From contig NZ_AAYB01000003.1 of assembly GCF_000169435.1 (NCBI RefSeq), forward strand, positions 124,001 to 188,000: a stretch of DNA of 64,000 nt, given 5' to 3'. This document shows, one piece after another, positions 53,695 through 63,667 of the stretch. The position numbers and the translations under genes are program-made. The notes beneath the pieces were generated by a model. The model made no database searches and was not told the origin of the DNA. It saw only the letters and a program-made list of their open reading frames with translations. The DNA comes from Roseobacter sp. CCS2 (GTDB taxonomy: Bacteria > Pseudomonadota > Alphaproteobacteria > Rhodobacterales > Rhodobacteraceae). The first letter of the stretch is position 1. Each line of letters begins with the position of its first letter.

Positions 53695-54067
53695 AATTGC
53701 GATAGGCGGGCGAACCTTTGAAGTAGCTTGTCAGGAAGGCGAAGAGCATTTCCTGCATTCTGCCGCGGCGATGCTGGATACCGAAGCGACCCATCTGGCT
53801 GAACAGATCGGTCGTGTGCCAGAGGCGCGAATGTTGTTGATGGCGGGTTTGATGCTGGCCGATAAGACCGCGGGTCTGGAAGACCGGGTGCGCGAGCTGG
53901 AAACCGAAGCAGCCAAGATGCGTGCCGAGATGGAAACGATGCAAGGCCAGCCAGCGCCAGAGCCTGTGCGCGTAGAGGTGCCGGTCGTGCCTGCCGCTGT
54001 CACGGACGCTTTGGCTGAGATCGCGGCCCGTGCCGAAGCATTGGCCGATCAGGTCGAAGCCCAGTAG
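53681..54067 (+). CDS. zapA: Cell division protein ZapA
   Basis: A 128-residue FtsZ-associated protein. The N-terminal globular part opens MPQVEIAIGGRTFEVACQEGEE and continues to LIAEQIGRVP-type residues, followed by a helix and a coiled coil with MRAEMETMQ. The C-terminal tail (about 90-128) is rich in proline, valine and alanine. Translation is coupled to the preceding ZauP-like gene by the 14-base overlap. Confidence 0.88.
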   Translation: MPQVEIAIGGRTFEVACQEGEEHFLHSAAAMLDTEATHLAEQIGRVPEARMLLMAGLMLADKTAGLEDRVRELETEAAKMRAEMETMQGQPAPEPVRVEVPVVPAAVTDALAEIAARAEALADQVEAQ

Positions 54068-54099
54068 TGCTGTGGCGGGCAAATGCTCGCTAGCAGTAT

Positions 54100-54459
54100 T
54101 TAGGCGTTTGCTTCGCGGATCTTATGTGCGGCATCTTTGTCGTAGGTGACACCGTTTTCTGCGAACAGCGTGTCCAACTCTCCCGACAGTGTCATCTCGG
54201 TGATGATATCGCAGCCGCCGACAAATTCGCCTTTTACGTAAAGCTGTGGAATGGTGGGCCAGTCAGAATAATCCTTGATGCCTTGGCGCAGCGCATCATC
54301 GGCCAGCACGTTCACGTCGTTAAAGTCGACGCCCATGAAGTTTAGCACGCCAGCGACGCGGGATGAGAAGCCGCATTGCGGCATGCTTTTGGTGCCTTTC
54401 ATAAAAAGCACGACGTCATTGCTGGTGACGGTTTCTTTGATTTGATCTTGGGCTGTCAT
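54100..54459 (-). CDS. grxD: Monothiol glutaredoxin Grx4 type
   Basis: A 119-residue glutaredoxin of the CGFS group that carries and delivers 2Fe-2S clusters. VLFMKGTKSMPQCGFSSRV holds the single active cysteine; WPTIPQLYVKGEFVGGCDI holds the glutathione site. The start at 54459 follows AAAGGA. The next gene upstream in the same direction is bolA, its known partner in iron sensing and cluster transfer. Confidence 0.95.
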   Translation of the reverse strand: MTAQDQIKETVTSNDVVLFMKGTKSMPQCGFSSRVAGVLNFMGVDFNDVNVLADDALRQGIKDYSDWPTIPQLYVKGEFVGGCDIITEMTLSGELDTLFAENGVTYDKDAAHKIREANA

Positions 54460-54533
54460 AGTGGTGTCCTTTGTTTTGTAGGCAAAGCCTCGAAGAGACT
54501 TTGGAGACAAATTTTTGTTCCAACATTTAGCGG

Positions 54534-54770
54534 CTATTCAGGCGCCTTTGTTGTCAGCGCGAGTGCGTGCAGTTCGCCATTGTTCCCGTCCATCTTGCCT
54601 TTGAGCGCGGCATAGACCGCGCGTTGTTGTTGCAGCCGGTTCTTGCCGCGAAAGCTTTCGTCGATCACCTCGGCTGCGAAATGCGCGCCGTCGTCACCCT
54701 GAACGTTGATTATTGCGTCCGGAAATGTTTCGCGCAGCAGCGTTTCGATGTCATGGGCAGTGATCGACAT
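54534..54770 (-). CDS. BolA family protein
   Basis: A 78-residue BolA-like protein with the class II KH-like pattern: LRETFPDAIINVQGDDGAHF, a conserved RLQQQRAVYAALKGKM segment and the histidine of ELHAL near the C-terminus. It forms heterodimers with CGFS glutaredoxins around a 2Fe-2S cluster, and grxD follows 74 bases downstream. The gene may be co-transcribed with purL upstream. Confidence 0.94.
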   Translation of the reverse strand: MSITAHDIETLLRETFPDAIINVQGDDGAHFAAEVIDESFRGKNRLQQQRAVYAALKGKMDGNNGELHALALTTKAPE

Positions 54771-54868
54771 GGGCGGTCCTTTTGGTCGGTTGCACTTAAG
54801 GTAGGGGTGCGGGCTGTGGTGGGCAAGTGGGGATGCCTCTGGCAGCGGTTTTTAAAGCAAGATGATCA

Positions 54869-57028
54869 TCAGGCGACAGCGTTTTCAAAGGCCGTGCGGA
54901 AGGTTTCGCTAAGTTCTGAAAGGGGTGCGCTTTGGCTGCCGAAGGTGATCTGGTCACCGCCGACTTTTCCGACTGTGGTAAGGGTGACGCCGGTTTGGTT
55001 TGCCGCGATCATCAGTGCTTCGGCCTGGTCAAAGTTGCAGGCGATCAGATAGCGTGCCTGATCTTCGCCAAAGAGTGTTGGCGTGTCTTCAATGTCGAGT
55101 GCGATGCCGACACCTGCTGTTTCCGCCATCTCAAACGCGGCAAGGGCAAGGCCGCCATCGGAGAGGTCGGTGCAGGCTTTGATGTAGGCGTGGTTCGCGC
55201 GGATGAAATCGCCGTGCGCTTTTTCGGCTGCCAGATCGACCGGTGGCGCGTCGCCTTCGGCGCGGTCGTAGACTTCGGCCAGCAAGGCGGATTGGCCGAG
55301 GTGGCCGGTGGTTTCGCCCAAGAGCAGCAGTAGGTGGCCTTCGCGGATTTCACCCGTGATCATGTGATCAGGATGGTTGATGATGCCGACAGCCCCGATT
55401 GTGGGCGTGGGCAAGATGCCTTTGCCGTCAGTTTCATTATAGAGCGAGACGTTGCCGGACACGATGGGCATATCCAGCGCTTTGACCGCTTCGCCGATCC
55501 CTTGGATCGCGCCAACGAATTGCCCCATGATGCGCGGTTTTTCGGGGTTGCCGAAGTTCATGTTGTCGGTTGTGGCCAGCGGGGTTGCACCGACGGCGGT
55601 GAGGTTGCGGTAGGCTTCAGCCACGGCTTGCTTGCCGCCCTCAACAGGGTTGGCTTTCACATACCGCGGGGTCACGTCGCTGGTGAAGGCCAGTGATTTG
55701 TCCGTGTCATGCACCCGCACGATGCCTGATCCTGCGCCGGGGGTGCGGGCCGTGTCGCCCATGACCTGTTGGTCGTATTGTTCATAGACCCACTGCTTGC
55801 CCGCGTAGTTGGGGCTGTTGATCAGGGCTTTCAACCCGTCGATAGGGTGCACGCCAGTGATCTCGTCCAATGGTTCGGGGGCTGGGGTTGGTTCCCATGG
55901 CCGGTCGTATTCGGGGGCGGAGCCGGAGAGGGTGGCGAGTGGCAGATCGGCCATGACCTCGCCGTTGTGTTCGACAAGAAAGCGGTCTTCGACGATGGTT
56001 TCACCCACGATGGCAAAGTCGAGGTCCCATTTTTCGAACACCGCGCGGGCTTCCGCCTCAAGCTCCGGCTTCAGGACCATGAGCATGCGTTCTTGGCTTT
56101 CTGACAACATCATCTCATAGGCGGTCATATTGTCTTCGCGCTGCGGAACGGCGTTGAGGTTGAGTTTGACGCCCAACCCGCCTTTGTCGCCCATTTCCAC
56201 GGCAGAGCAGGTGAGGCCGGCGGCACCCATATCCTGAATAGAGATCACGGCACCTGTGGCCATCAATTCCAGTGTGGCTTCCATCAGGCGCTTTTCGGTG
56301 AATGGGTCGCCGACTTGGACCGTCGGGCGCTTTTCTTCAATGGTATCGTCGAATTCGGCCGACGCCATGGTGGCACCACCAACACCGTCGCGGCCTGTTT
56401 TTGCGCCAAGGTAGACGACAGGCATGCCAACGCCGGAGGCGGCAGAATAGAAGATTTTGTCAGCGTCGGCCAAGCCAGCGGCGAAAGCGTTCACAAGGCA
56501 GTTACCGTTGTAGGCCGGGTCAAAACGGACTTCGCCGCCGACTGTGGGCACGCCAAAGCAATTGCCGTAGCCGCCGACACCAGCGACGACGCCGTTGACG
56601 AGTTGACGGGTTTTGGGGTGTGAGGGCTCACCAAAGGAAAGCGAGTTCATGGCCGCAATCGGGCGTGCGCCCATGGTAAAGACATCGCGCAGGATGCCAC
56701 CGACGCCAGTTGCCGCCCCTTGGTAGGGCTCAATATAGCTGGGGTGGTTGTGGCTTTCCATTTTGAAAACCACGGCTTGGCCATCGCCAATGTCGACTAC
56801 GCCTGCGTTTTCGCCGGGGCCGCAGATAACTTGGGGGCCTTCGGTCGGCAGGGTGCGGAGCCACTTCTTGGAGGATTTGTAAGAACAATGTTCGTTCCAC
56901 ATCGCCGAGAAGATGCCGAGTTCGGTGAAGCTGGGTTCGCGTCCGATGATGTCAAGAATGCGCTGGTATTCGTCAGGCGAAAGCCCATGGGCTGCGATCA
57001 GGTCTTCGGTGATGGCTGGCTCTTGCAT
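54869..57028 (-). CDS. purL: Phosphoribosylformylglycinamidine synthase subunit II
   Basis: Fourth step of purine synthesis, working with PurS and PurQ as in most non-enteric bacteria. The 719-residue small-type PurL shows [14 protein letters not shown] near the start, the ATP-binding blocks [11 protein letters not shown] and [15 protein letters not shown], and the second half [17 protein letters not shown]. The ATG at 57028 follows a GGGGGA site. The order purL-bolA-grxD occurs in many alphaproteobacteria and links purine and iron-sulfur functions only by position. Confidence 0.96.
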   Translation of the reverse strand: MQEPAITEDLIAAHGLSPDEYQRILDIIGREPSFTELGIFSAMWNEHCSYKSSKKWLRTLPTEGPQVICGPGENAGVVDIGDGQAVVFKMESHNHPSYIEPYQGAATGVGGILRDVFTMGARPIAAMNSLSFGEPSHPKTRQLVNGVVAGVGGYGNCFGVPTVGGEVRFDPAYNGNCLVNAFAAGLADADKIFYSAASGVGMPVVYLGAKTGRDGVGGATMASAEFDDTIEEKRPTVQVGDPFTEKRLMEATLELMATGAVISIQDMGAAGLTCSAVEMGDKGGLGVKLNLNAVPQREDNMTAYEMMLSESQERMLMVLKPELEAEARAVFEKWDLDFAIVGETIVEDRFLVEHNGEVMADLPLATLSGSAPEYDRPWEPTPAPEPLDEITGVHPIDGLKALINSPNYAGKQWVYEQYDQQVMGDTARTPGAGSGIVRVHDTDKSLAFTSDVTPRYVKANPVEGGKQAVAEAYRNLTAVGATPLATTDNMNFGNPEKPRIMGQFVGAIQGIGEAVKALDMPIVSGNVSLYNETDGKGILPTPTIGAVGIINHPDHMITGEIREGHLLLLLGETTGHLGQSALLAEVYDRAEGDAPPVDLAAEKAHGDFIRANHAYIKACTDLSDGGLALAAFEMAETAGVGIALDIEDTPTLFGEDQARYLIACNFDQAEALMIAANQTGVTLTTVGKVGGDQITFGSQSAPLSELSETFRTAFENAVA

Positions 57029-57175
57029 CTTGTCCCCCGGTGCTGCGAGTCGCGCGTGTTTTACGGGGTTGCGCGTGAGAGGGAAAGGGAGGTGTTCAGA
57101 TGCAGGCACTGATGCTTCTGGCGGACTATTTAAGGAGACTGGGAAAGATGTGAGACGCGGCGCGCAGTCTGTCAT

Positions 57176-57202
57176 AAAAAAATGCCGGGCACGAAGCCCG
57201 GC
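57176..57202 (-). terminator. Intrinsic terminator of the candidate small RNA
   Basis: On the minus strand GCCGGGC and GCCCGGC flank TTCGT and run into seven T residues, a very strong terminator. It is placed about 150 bases before purL, so it does not belong to purL. Confidence 0.85.
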
Positions 57203-57256
57203 CTAGTCCAACAGGGAGGTGAAGGTGATGAGCGTTTAAGCATCATTGCCTTCAAG
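57176..57256 (-). ncRNA. Candidate small RNA with CACCUCCC motif
   Basis: Between the promoter at 57262-57290 and the terminator at 57176-57202 runs a possible transcript of about 80 bases on the minus strand. It contains TTCACCTCCCTG, an anti-Shine-Dalgarno-like CCTCCC motif like that in the small regulatory RNAs of Rhodobacter and Sinorhizobium (the CUCCUCCC or cuckoo group). No convincing protein is encoded. It is isolated from its flanking genes by its own promoter and terminator. Expression is not shown. Confidence 0.5.
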
Positions 57257-57261
57257 AGATG

Positions 57262-57290
57262 AGATAGGGTGCGTTTTTTGACCATTCAAG
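57262..57290 (-). promoter_or_regulatory. Heat-shock (RpoH-type) promoter for the candidate small RNA
   Basis: On the minus strand CTTG is followed after 18 bases by CCTATCT, an exact match to the alphaproteobacterial heat-shock pattern CTTG-N17/18-CYTATNT. It also fits the general CTTGAA/CCCTAT form. The expected start is near 57255. Confidence 0.6.
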
Positions 57291-57378
57291 AAAAAATCGG
57301 ATGGAAAATACGCAAAGCCGCTATGTGCCCTGTGCATGGCTGAGGAGCGCGCCCGCTTAATGCAATGAAATGAGGTGC

Positions 57379-58284
57379 TTAGCCCGCTGCCGTTTCACGC
57401 ATTTTGCGCCGGTGCGCGAAGATTTCATCCTGCACAAAATCACGGAATGCGCTGATCCGCTTGGACTGGCGCAGTTCTTCGGGGTAGGCGAGGAAGACGG
57501 GGACTTCACCGCTTTCCAAATCAGGCAGGACGCGCACCAGATCAGGGAAGTCTTCGGTGACGTAATCGGGCAAAACGCCGATACCGATGTTGTTGAGAAC
57601 CCCTTGCAGCACGCCGAAATAGTTGTTCACGGTAAAGGTGTTTGGAATGTCGGCGGTCATCAGATGTTGAAGCAGTGTCGCACCTGCGGCTACCTGAATG
57701 GAATTCAGGCTTTGACCGATCAGACGGTGATTGGACATGTCTGACAGTTCAGCAGGCGTTCCGTTTTCTTCCAAATAGGACTGCGTTGCATAAAGCCGCA
57801 TCCGCACCGACATCAGGCGTTTACGGATCAGATCGGCTTGCGAGGGTTCTTTCATGCGAATGGCGACGTCCGCTTCGCGCATGGGCAGGTCGAGCACGCG
57901 TTCTTCGAGCATCAGGTCGATTTTGAGGTCGGGGTAAAGCTCGTAAAGTTTTGGCAGACGTGGCGCCAGCCAAAGGGTGCCAAAACCGGTTGTGGTCGTG
58001 ACACGCAGTTCGCCAAAGACTTCCTCTTCGCTGTCGCGAATACGGGCCGAGGCCGCTTCAAGTCGCTTGTTCATGCTCTTGGTCGCATCAAACAGCAACT
58101 CACCCTGTTCGGTCAGGATCAACCCGCGGGCATGTCGGTGGAAAAGGGTCGTATTCAGTGATTCTTCCAGCGCCCGAATTTGCCTGCTGACCGCTGATTG
58201 CGACAAATGCAGCGTATCGCCCGCGTGTGTCAGCGACCCTGCGTCAGCGACGGCGTGAAATATTCTTAGCTTGTCCCAGTCCAT
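57379..58284 (-). CDS. LysR-family transcriptional regulator, divergent from ior
   Basis: A 301-residue regulator. The winged helix is clear: MDWDKLRIFHAVADAGSLTHAGDTL, then SQSAVSRQIRALEESLNTTLF and a LysR effector domain. It is transcribed away from the indolepyruvate oxidoreductase gene with 159 bases between them. An inverted repeat in that gap is a natural binding site, so it probably controls ior; inference from position. Confidence 0.9.
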   Translation of the reverse strand: MDWDKLRIFHAVADAGSLTHAGDTLHLSQSAVSRQIRALEESLNTTLFHRHARGLILTEQGELLFDATKSMNKRLEAASARIRDSEEEVFGELRVTTTTGFGTLWLAPRLPKLYELYPDLKIDLMLEERVLDLPMREADVAIRMKEPSQADLIRKRLMSVRMRLYATQSYLEENGTPAELSDMSNHRLIGQSLNSIQVAAGATLLQHLMTADIPNTFTVNNYFGVLQGVLNNIGIGVLPDYVTEDFPDLVRVLPDLESGEVPVFLAYPEELRQSKRISAFRDFVQDEIFAHRRKMRETAAG

Positions 58285-58383
58285 TTCGCCCAGCCGCCAA
58301 AGTTGTTATCGCTATCTTTGGCCGAACATTACGCGCAGACTGCGGGGTGATGCAAACACCGTTGGCAAATATTTTCTGCTTTG

Positions 58384-58404
58384 TAGGTCAGCATTTTTGA
58401 CCTA
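58384..58404. promoter_or_regulatory. Inverted repeat before the ior gene, operator candidate
   Basis: TAGGTCA (58384-58390) and TGACCTA (58398-58404) are perfect seven-base arms with a seven-base spacer, 40 bases before the ior ATG. The form suits a LysR dimer half-site pair or another dimeric regulator. Confidence 0.55.
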
Positions 58405-58443
58405 TACTTGTTTTGACGGATTTGACGCGCAGGGAGGTGCGAG

Positions 58444-61400
58444 ATGAGCCATCAGGATGTGTCCCTCAATGACAGGTATGACCTGACGAAACATCAGATT
58501 TTGTTGAACGGGACGCAGGCGTTGGTCCGCCTGATGCTGATGCAGCGGGCGCGCGACGAGGCCGCCGGGCTGAATACCGCCGGTTACGTCACAGGCTATC
58601 GCGGATCACCCCTTGGCGCTGTGGATATGCAGATGACGCGGGCCAAAGATGTGCTTGAGCCTGCGCAAATTACATTCCAGCCCGGATTGAACGAAGATCT
58701 TGCCGCGACCGCCCTATGGGGCAGCCAACAGGCCGAATTGCGTGGTGAAGGCAAGCACGATGGCGTCTTTGGGCTGTGGTATGGCAAAGGCCCCGGTGTG
58801 GACCGTTCTGGCGATGTGATGCGCCATGCCAATATGGCCGGTACATCCCCCAATGGTGGGGTGATTATGGCGATGGGCGATGATCATACGGGCGAAAGTT
58901 CTACCACTTTGCACCAATCTGATTGGGCGATGATTGACGCCTATATGCCGATTGTATCCCCTGCTGGTGTACAGGAAATCCTTGATTACGGGCTTTATGC
59001 TTGGGAATTGTCGCGCTTTGCCGGTGTCTGGGTTGGCCTGAAGACCATGAAAGACACGATTGAAGTAACGTCCGTCGTTGATGGCGACCCGGATCGCATG
59101 TCTTTTGTGCGCCCGGATTTCCCAATGCCAGAGAATGGTTTGAACATTCGTCTGGTCGATACCCCGCAATTGCAAGAAGCGCGGATGATTGACCATAAAC
59201 GCTTTGCCGCTGAGGCGTTTAGCCGGGCCAACAAGATGGATCAGCGCAAATGGGGGAAACCGGGGGCCAAGATCGGTTTTGTGGCCGCCGGTAAGAACTG
59301 GCTGGATTTGCAACATGCGCTGTCATTGTTGAACATTGATGAGGCCGAGGCAGAGCGGCTGGGGGTCACCACTTATAAGGTGGGCCAGGTCTGGCCGCTG
59401 GATATGGCGTCATTTCATGAATGGGCCGAAGGGCTCGACCTGATTGTTGTGGTCGAAGAAAAGCGTAAGCTGATCGAGGTTCAGGTTAAAGAAGCGATCT
59501 TTGACGACCGGAAAGGCCGCCGTGTTTATGGCTGGCACAAGGGCGATGAACATTCCGAAGGTCGCCGCGAAGAGGTGTTTCAGACCAAGGCGGATATCAA
59601 TCCGATTGTGGTCGCTGAGAAACTGGGCGGTATTCTGGTGGAAGAGGGTTGTGACTCTGACGGTGTGAAGGCAGGGCTTGCGGCCTTGGTTGAAACGCGG
59701 CGGGCCGATAACGCGCCAGAACTGGCGCAGCGTTTGCCTTACTTCTGTTCGGGCTGTCCGCATAATTCATCGACCAAAGTACCCGAAGGCGCGCGCGCTT
59801 ATGCGGGCATTGGCTGTCACTACATGGTGCAATGGATGGACCGCGACACCGTTGGCTTTACCCAAATGGGCGGTGAAGGGGCAAACTGGGTTGGCGAGGC
59901 CCCGTTTTCCACGCGCGATCACGTGTTCCAGAACCTTGGGGATGGCACATACAACCATTCGGGCGTGCAGGCGATACGCTTTGCGCTGATGGCGGGAACC
60001 AATATTACCTACAAGATCCTCTATAATGATGCAGTCGCCATGACCGGTGGGCAGGGCAATGATGGCGGGCTGACCGCCGATCAGATTTGTCGCGAAGTGC
60101 AGGCGATGGGCGTGCAGAACATCGCGCTGGTTTATGATGAAAAAGAGGATGTGGACCTTGGGCTTTTTCCCAAAGGGTTGGACGTGCACGAACGCGCGGA
60201 CATGCCCGTGGTGCAAGAGAAGTTCAGCAAATACAAAGGTGTGTCTGTCATTGTTTATGTGCAGACCTGTGCTGCCGAAAAGCGGCGTCGCCGCAAGCGC
60301 GGGCAGTTTCCTGACCCGGATAAGCGTGTCTTTATCAATACTGATATCTGTGAAGGCTGCGGCGATTGCGGTGTGCAGTCAAATTGTGTGTCCATTGTGC
60401 CGGTAGAGACTGAATTAGGGCGCAAGCGCGCGATTGATCAGTCATCCTGCAACAAAGATTTTTCCTGCGTAAAAGGCTTCTGCCCATCTTTTGTAACGGT
60501 TGAGGGCGCGCAAATCCGTAAAGAGGCGACGGCGGAAGTGGAATTGCCTGATCTGCCAGATCCTGATCTGCCCGCCATTCAGGGCACGCATAACGTGGTG
60601 ATTACCGGCGTGGGCGGCACAGGTGTTGTCACCATCGGCGCTGTGCTGGCTATGGCTGCGCATATCGACGGCAAAGGTGCCGGTATGATGGAAATGGCGG
60701 GGCTGGCCCAAAAAGGTGGCGCTGTGCATATTCATTGCCGCATTGGGCAAACGCCAGACGATATCAGTGCGATCCGTGTGGCAACCGGTGAATGTGACGC
60801 GCTGATCGGGGGCGATCTGGTGGTGTCTGCCGGTGCAAAGACCCTGGGTCTGATGAAAACCGGACGCACAAAGGGCGTGGTGAACAGCCATGAGATTATT
60901 ACAGGCGATTTTACCCGTGATACTGAATTCAGACTGCCCGCTGACGATTTGAAAGTGTCGCTTGAGGCGCGACTGTCTGATGGGCTGGCGATGTTTGATG
61001 CCTCTGATTTGGCGAAAGCGCTGTTGGGTGACAGCATCTATTCCAATATGATGATCTTTGGCGCTGTCTGGCAAATGGGTGCAGTCCCAGTGAGTTACGA
61101 AGCGATCTTGCGTGCAGTTGAACTGAATGGTGCTGCCGTGAACCGGAATATCCGTGCGTTTGAGTTGGGACGCTGGGCCTATCTACACCCCGAAGAGGCC
61201 GGTGCCCTGCTTAAGCCGAATGTTGTTGCGCTGCCCAAATCCCTTGATGAAAAAATCGCATTTCGCGAGGCCCATTTGGTGGACTATCAGGGCAAACGGC
61301 TTGCCAAACGCTATCGTAAACTGGTTGATCAGGTGCAGGACACACCGTTTCGCGAAGCTGTGGCGCTGGGGTATCACAAATTACTGGCTTACAAGGACGA

Positions 61401-61860
61401 ATACGAAGTGGCGCGTTTGCTGACGCAAACAAAAGAAAAAGCGCAAGCTGAATTTGATGGTGATCTGAAATTGACGTATCACCTCGCGCCGCCAATGCTG
61501 ACCAAAACCGGCCCGGATGGACGACCCGCCAAGAAAGAATACGGCGCACGGATGGCGTCTGCGTTCCCCAAGCTGGCCAAACTGAAATGGCTGCGTGGCA
61601 CCCCATTTGATCCGTTTGGGCGGACGGCTGAAAGGCGGATGGAACGCGCGCTTATCAAAGAGTATGAAGCTGATATGGCTGAAGTCTTGCGTATAGTGCG
61701 CCCGGACACGCGCGATGCGGCGATCGCCCTGGCCGCGTTACCACGCGAGATACGCGGGTTTGGTCCCGTAAAAGAGGCCAATGCGCGCAAAGCGGCCAAG
61801 CGACGTGAAGAGCTGCTGGCGGTGTTGCGTGCCGCGCCGATGCAACAGGCCGCTGAGTAA
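58444..61860 (+). CDS. Fused indolepyruvate ferredoxin oxidoreductase (alpha and beta/gamma parts)
   Basis: A 1138-residue oxidoreductase that decarboxylates arylpyruvates to acyl-CoA. The N-terminal part resembles the pyruvate:ferredoxin oxidoreductase alpha domain (GYRGSPLGAVDMQM). A middle thiamine-diphosphate domain has GCHYMVQWMDR and MTGGQGNDGG, followed near residue 636 by a CEGCGDCG-type iron-sulfur segment. The C-terminal gamma-like domain has the Rossmann block ITGVGGTGVVTIGAVLAMAA. A ribosome site GGAGGTGCGAG precedes the ATG. In Rhodobacteraceae such fused enzymes act in aromatic amino-acid breakdown. Confidence 0.93.
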   Translation: MSHQDVSLNDRYDLTKHQILLNGTQALVRLMLMQRARDEAAGLNTAGYVTGYRGSPLGAVDMQMTRAKDVLEPAQITFQPGLNEDLAATALWGSQQAELRGEGKHDGVFGLWYGKGPGVDRSGDVMRHANMAGTSPNGGVIMAMGDDHTGESSTTLHQSDWAMIDAYMPIVSPAGVQEILDYGLYAWELSRFAGVWVGLKTMKDTIEVTSVVDGDPDRMSFVRPDFPMPENGLNIRLVDTPQLQEARMIDHKRFAAEAFSRANKMDQRKWGKPGAKIGFVAAGKNWLDLQHALSLLNIDEAEAERLGVTTYKVGQVWPLDMASFHEWAEGLDLIVVVEEKRKLIEVQVKEAIFDDRKGRRVYGWHKGDEHSEGRREEVFQTKADINPIVVAEKLGGILVEEGCDSDGVKAGLAALVETRRADNAPELAQRLPYFCSGCPHNSSTKVPEGARAYAGIGCHYMVQWMDRDTVGFTQMGGEGANWVGEAPFSTRDHVFQNLGDGTYNHSGVQAIRFALMAGTNITYKILYNDAVAMTGGQGNDGGLTADQICREVQAMGVQNIALVYDEKEDVDLGLFPKGLDVHERADMPVVQEKFSKYKGVSVIVYVQTCAAEKRRRRKRGQFPDPDKRVFINTDICEGCGDCGVQSNCVSIVPVETELGRKRAIDQSSCNKDFSCVKGFCPSFVTVEGAQIRKEATAEVELPDLPDPDLPAIQGTHNVVITGVGGTGVVTIGAVLAMAAHIDGKGAGMMEMAGLAQKGGAVHIHCRIGQTPDDISAIRVATGECDALIGGDLVVSAGAKTLGLMKTGRTKGVVNSHEIITGDFTRDTEFRLPADDLKVSLEARLSDGLAMFDASDLAKALLGDSIYSNMMIFGAVWQMGAVPVSYEAILRAVELNGAAVNRNIRAFELGRWAYLHPEEAGALLKPNVVALPKSLDEKIAFREAHLVDYQGKRLAKRYRKLVDQVQDTPFREAVALGYHKLLAYKDEYEVARLLTQTKEKAQAEFDGDLKLTYHLAPPMLTKTGPDGRPAKKEYGARMASAFPKLAKLKWLRGTPFDPFGRTAERRMERALIKEYEADMAEVLRIVRPDTRDAAIALAALPREIRGFGPVKEANARKAAKRREELLAVLRAAPMQQAAE

Positions 61861-61917
61861 CGTTTCTATGTCATGGGATTGTTGCGAGGACATGATAAGC
61901 AACACCAATCATTGACG

Positions 61918-62841
61918 ATGCAAGAGCTGCTTATGCCCGCAACCGAACGCCAAGTGGCACGCGATATTACCTATGCTTCTGCTGCCAAAAGACGCAGCGG
62001 GCGGGCTGTTATTCGTATTATTGAGAATACAACGGGCCGCTTGCGCCTGATCCGTAAGGCGCGTGGCTATGACGCAGAAGTCGCCGCTGGTGCAGATTTT
62101 TGGAAAGTGATGACCGCACGCTATGGTGTCAGCCTGGCTGTCGTGGGCGGTACGCTTGACAATATTCCAACGGACGGCCCGCTGATTGTCGTCTCAAACC
62201 ATCCGTATGGCATTCTAGATGGGCTGATGATGGGGCGCATCCTGTCTGAGCGGCGTCAGGGTGATTTTCGCGTGCTGGCGCATCGCATCTTTCGCCGTGC
62301 TGCCGATTTAGAGCGGATCATTCTGCCGATTTCCTTTGATGACACGAAGGAAGCGGCGACGTTGAACCTTGAAACGCGTCGCGCGGCAATTGCCTACCTC
62401 AATTCCGGTGGTGCGATTGGGATTTTTCCGGGCGGCACTGTGTCGACGTCGGCGACCCCGTTTTCGAAACCGATGGATCCCAGCTGGCGCACCTTCACGG
62501 CCAAAATGATTGCCAAATCGGGTGCGACTGTCGTGCCGGTCTTTTTTGAAGGTCACAACAGCCGGTTGTTCCAACTGGCCAGCCATTTACACAGCACCTT
62601 GCGCACCGGCATGTTCATCCGCGAATTCAAGGTGAGGATCAACAAACCGGTCCGCGTTGTTGTCGGTGAACCAATCCCTGCCGACATGCTGGCCCAATTC
62701 AAAAAAGACCCCAAAGGGTGCATGGATTTCCTGCGCAAAGCCACGTATGAGTTGAGCACGAGCCCGATGGACCCAACCCATCTGGGTCATGAGTTTGAAG
62801 AAAAGTACAAGGCACGCAATGGCAGTGGGCATATTCGATAG
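61918..62841 (+). CDS. Lysophospholipid acyltransferase family protein
   Basis: A 307-residue PlsC-like acyltransferase. The catalytic H-x4-D is in [11 protein letters not shown]. The second family block, FPGGTVST, follows in the middle, and [14 protein letters not shown] with [10 protein letters not shown] lies toward the end. It probably acylates lysophospholipids or ornithine-type lipids at the inner membrane; the exact acceptor is unknown. ATG codons at 61873 and 61933 are alternative starts, and no ribosome site decides. Its end overlaps murI by 23 bases. Confidence 0.85.
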   Translation: MQELLMPATERQVARDITYASAAKRRSGRAVIRIIENTTGRLRLIRKARGYDAEVAAGADFWKVMTARYGVSLAVVGGTLDNIPTDGPLIVVSNHPYGILDGLMMGRILSERRQGDFRVLAHRIFRRAADLERIILPISFDDTKEAATLNLETRRAAIAYLNSGGAIGIFPGGTVSTSATPFSKPMDPSWRTFTAKMIAKSGATVVPVFFEGHNSRLFQLASHLHSTLRTGMFIREFKVRINKPVRVVVGEPIPADMLAQFKKDPKGCMDFLRKATYELSTSPMDPTHLGHEFEEKYKARNGSGHIR

Positions 62842-63631
62842 CGGGCTAGGTGGCCTTACCGTGCTGGACGCCGTGGCGAAGCGTTTGCCTGACGTCCCCT
62901 TGGTTTACATGGGTGACAGTGCGCATGCACCTTATGGTGTGCGGACACCCGATGATATTTATGACCTGACCACCAAATCTACGCAGCGGCTGTTTGATGC
63001 AGGCTGTGATCTGGTGATTTTGGCTTGCAACACAGCCTCTGCCGCCGCCTTGCGCCGGATGCAGGAGGCTTGGGTGCCTGATGGCAAACGTGTGCTGGGT
63101 GTATTTGTGCCGCTGATCGAGGCGCTGACCGAACGGCAGTGGGGCGATAATTCGCCCCCGCGTGAAGTGGACACCAAGCATGTGGCGCTGTTTGCAACGC
63201 CTGCGACCGTATCCAGCCGCGCGTTTCAGCGCGAATTGGCGTTTCGCGCTATTGGCGTGGATGTTGAGGCGCAGGCCTGCGGTGGTGTCGTGGATGCCAT
63301 CGAAGAGGGCGATATGATTTTGGCTGAAGCTTTGGTCAGCAGCCATGTGGATGCGCTGAAACGCAAGATGCCCGAACCTGACGCGGCTATTTTGGGCTGT
63401 ACGCATTATCCGCTGATGGCAAAAGAGTTTCAAAAGGCCCTCGGTGCGCACGTGAAGGTCTTTAGCCAGGCTGAATTGGTGGCTGAAAGCCTTGCCGATT
63501 ATTTGGAACGGCGGCCCGAAATGGTTGGACCGGGCACAGATTCCGCGTTCCTGACCACTGGCGATCCTGCGCAGGTGTCTAGTCGCGCGACCCAGTTTTT
63601 GCGACGACAAATTACCTTTGACGCCGCCTGA
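62819..63631 (+). CDS. murI: Glutamate racemase
   Basis: Supplies D-glutamate for peptidoglycan. The 270-residue protein has the opening [15 protein letters not shown], the acid/base cysteine C70 in [14 protein letters not shown], and the second cysteine in [14 protein letters not shown]. The start at 62819 lies inside the preceding gene and follows AAGG. An in-frame ATG at 62789 would add a lysine-rich extension and is less likely. Confidence 0.95.
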   Translation: MAVGIFDSGLGGLTVLDAVAKRLPDVPLVYMGDSAHAPYGVRTPDDIYDLTTKSTQRLFDAGCDLVILACNTASAAALRRMQEAWVPDGKRVLGVFVPLIEALTERQWGDNSPPREVDTKHVALFATPATVSSRAFQRELAFRAIGVDVEAQACGGVVDAIEEGDMILAEALVSSHVDALKRKMPEPDAAILGCTHYPLMAKEFQKALGAHVKVFSQAELVAESLADYLERRPEMVGPGTDSAFLTTGDPAQVSSRATQFLRRQITFDAA

Positions 63632-63667
63632 ACCCAATTTCGACCACTCATCCCAAGGGATATCTTC

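Larger units (their letters stand above)
57029..57378. other. Gene-free stretch between purL and the LysR gene
   Basis: The 350 bases hold the purL leader (57029 to about 57175) and, on the minus strand, a heat-shock-like promoter, a short transcript region and a strong terminator, listed separately as a candidate small RNA. Short frames of about 33-37 codons inside the candidate RNA lack ribosome sites. Confidence 0.5.

Noticed and set aside
57210..57330. Small peptides of about 33-37 residues encoded in the candidate sRNA region
   Set aside because: No ribosome-binding site at proper distance, and the frames run into the terminator or stop without conserved features.
58304..58317. Another gap-type operator (TGTTATCGCTATCT) upstream of the LysR gene at 57379
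   Set aside because: Three mismatches to the palindrome, including both ends of one arm; too weak to claim.
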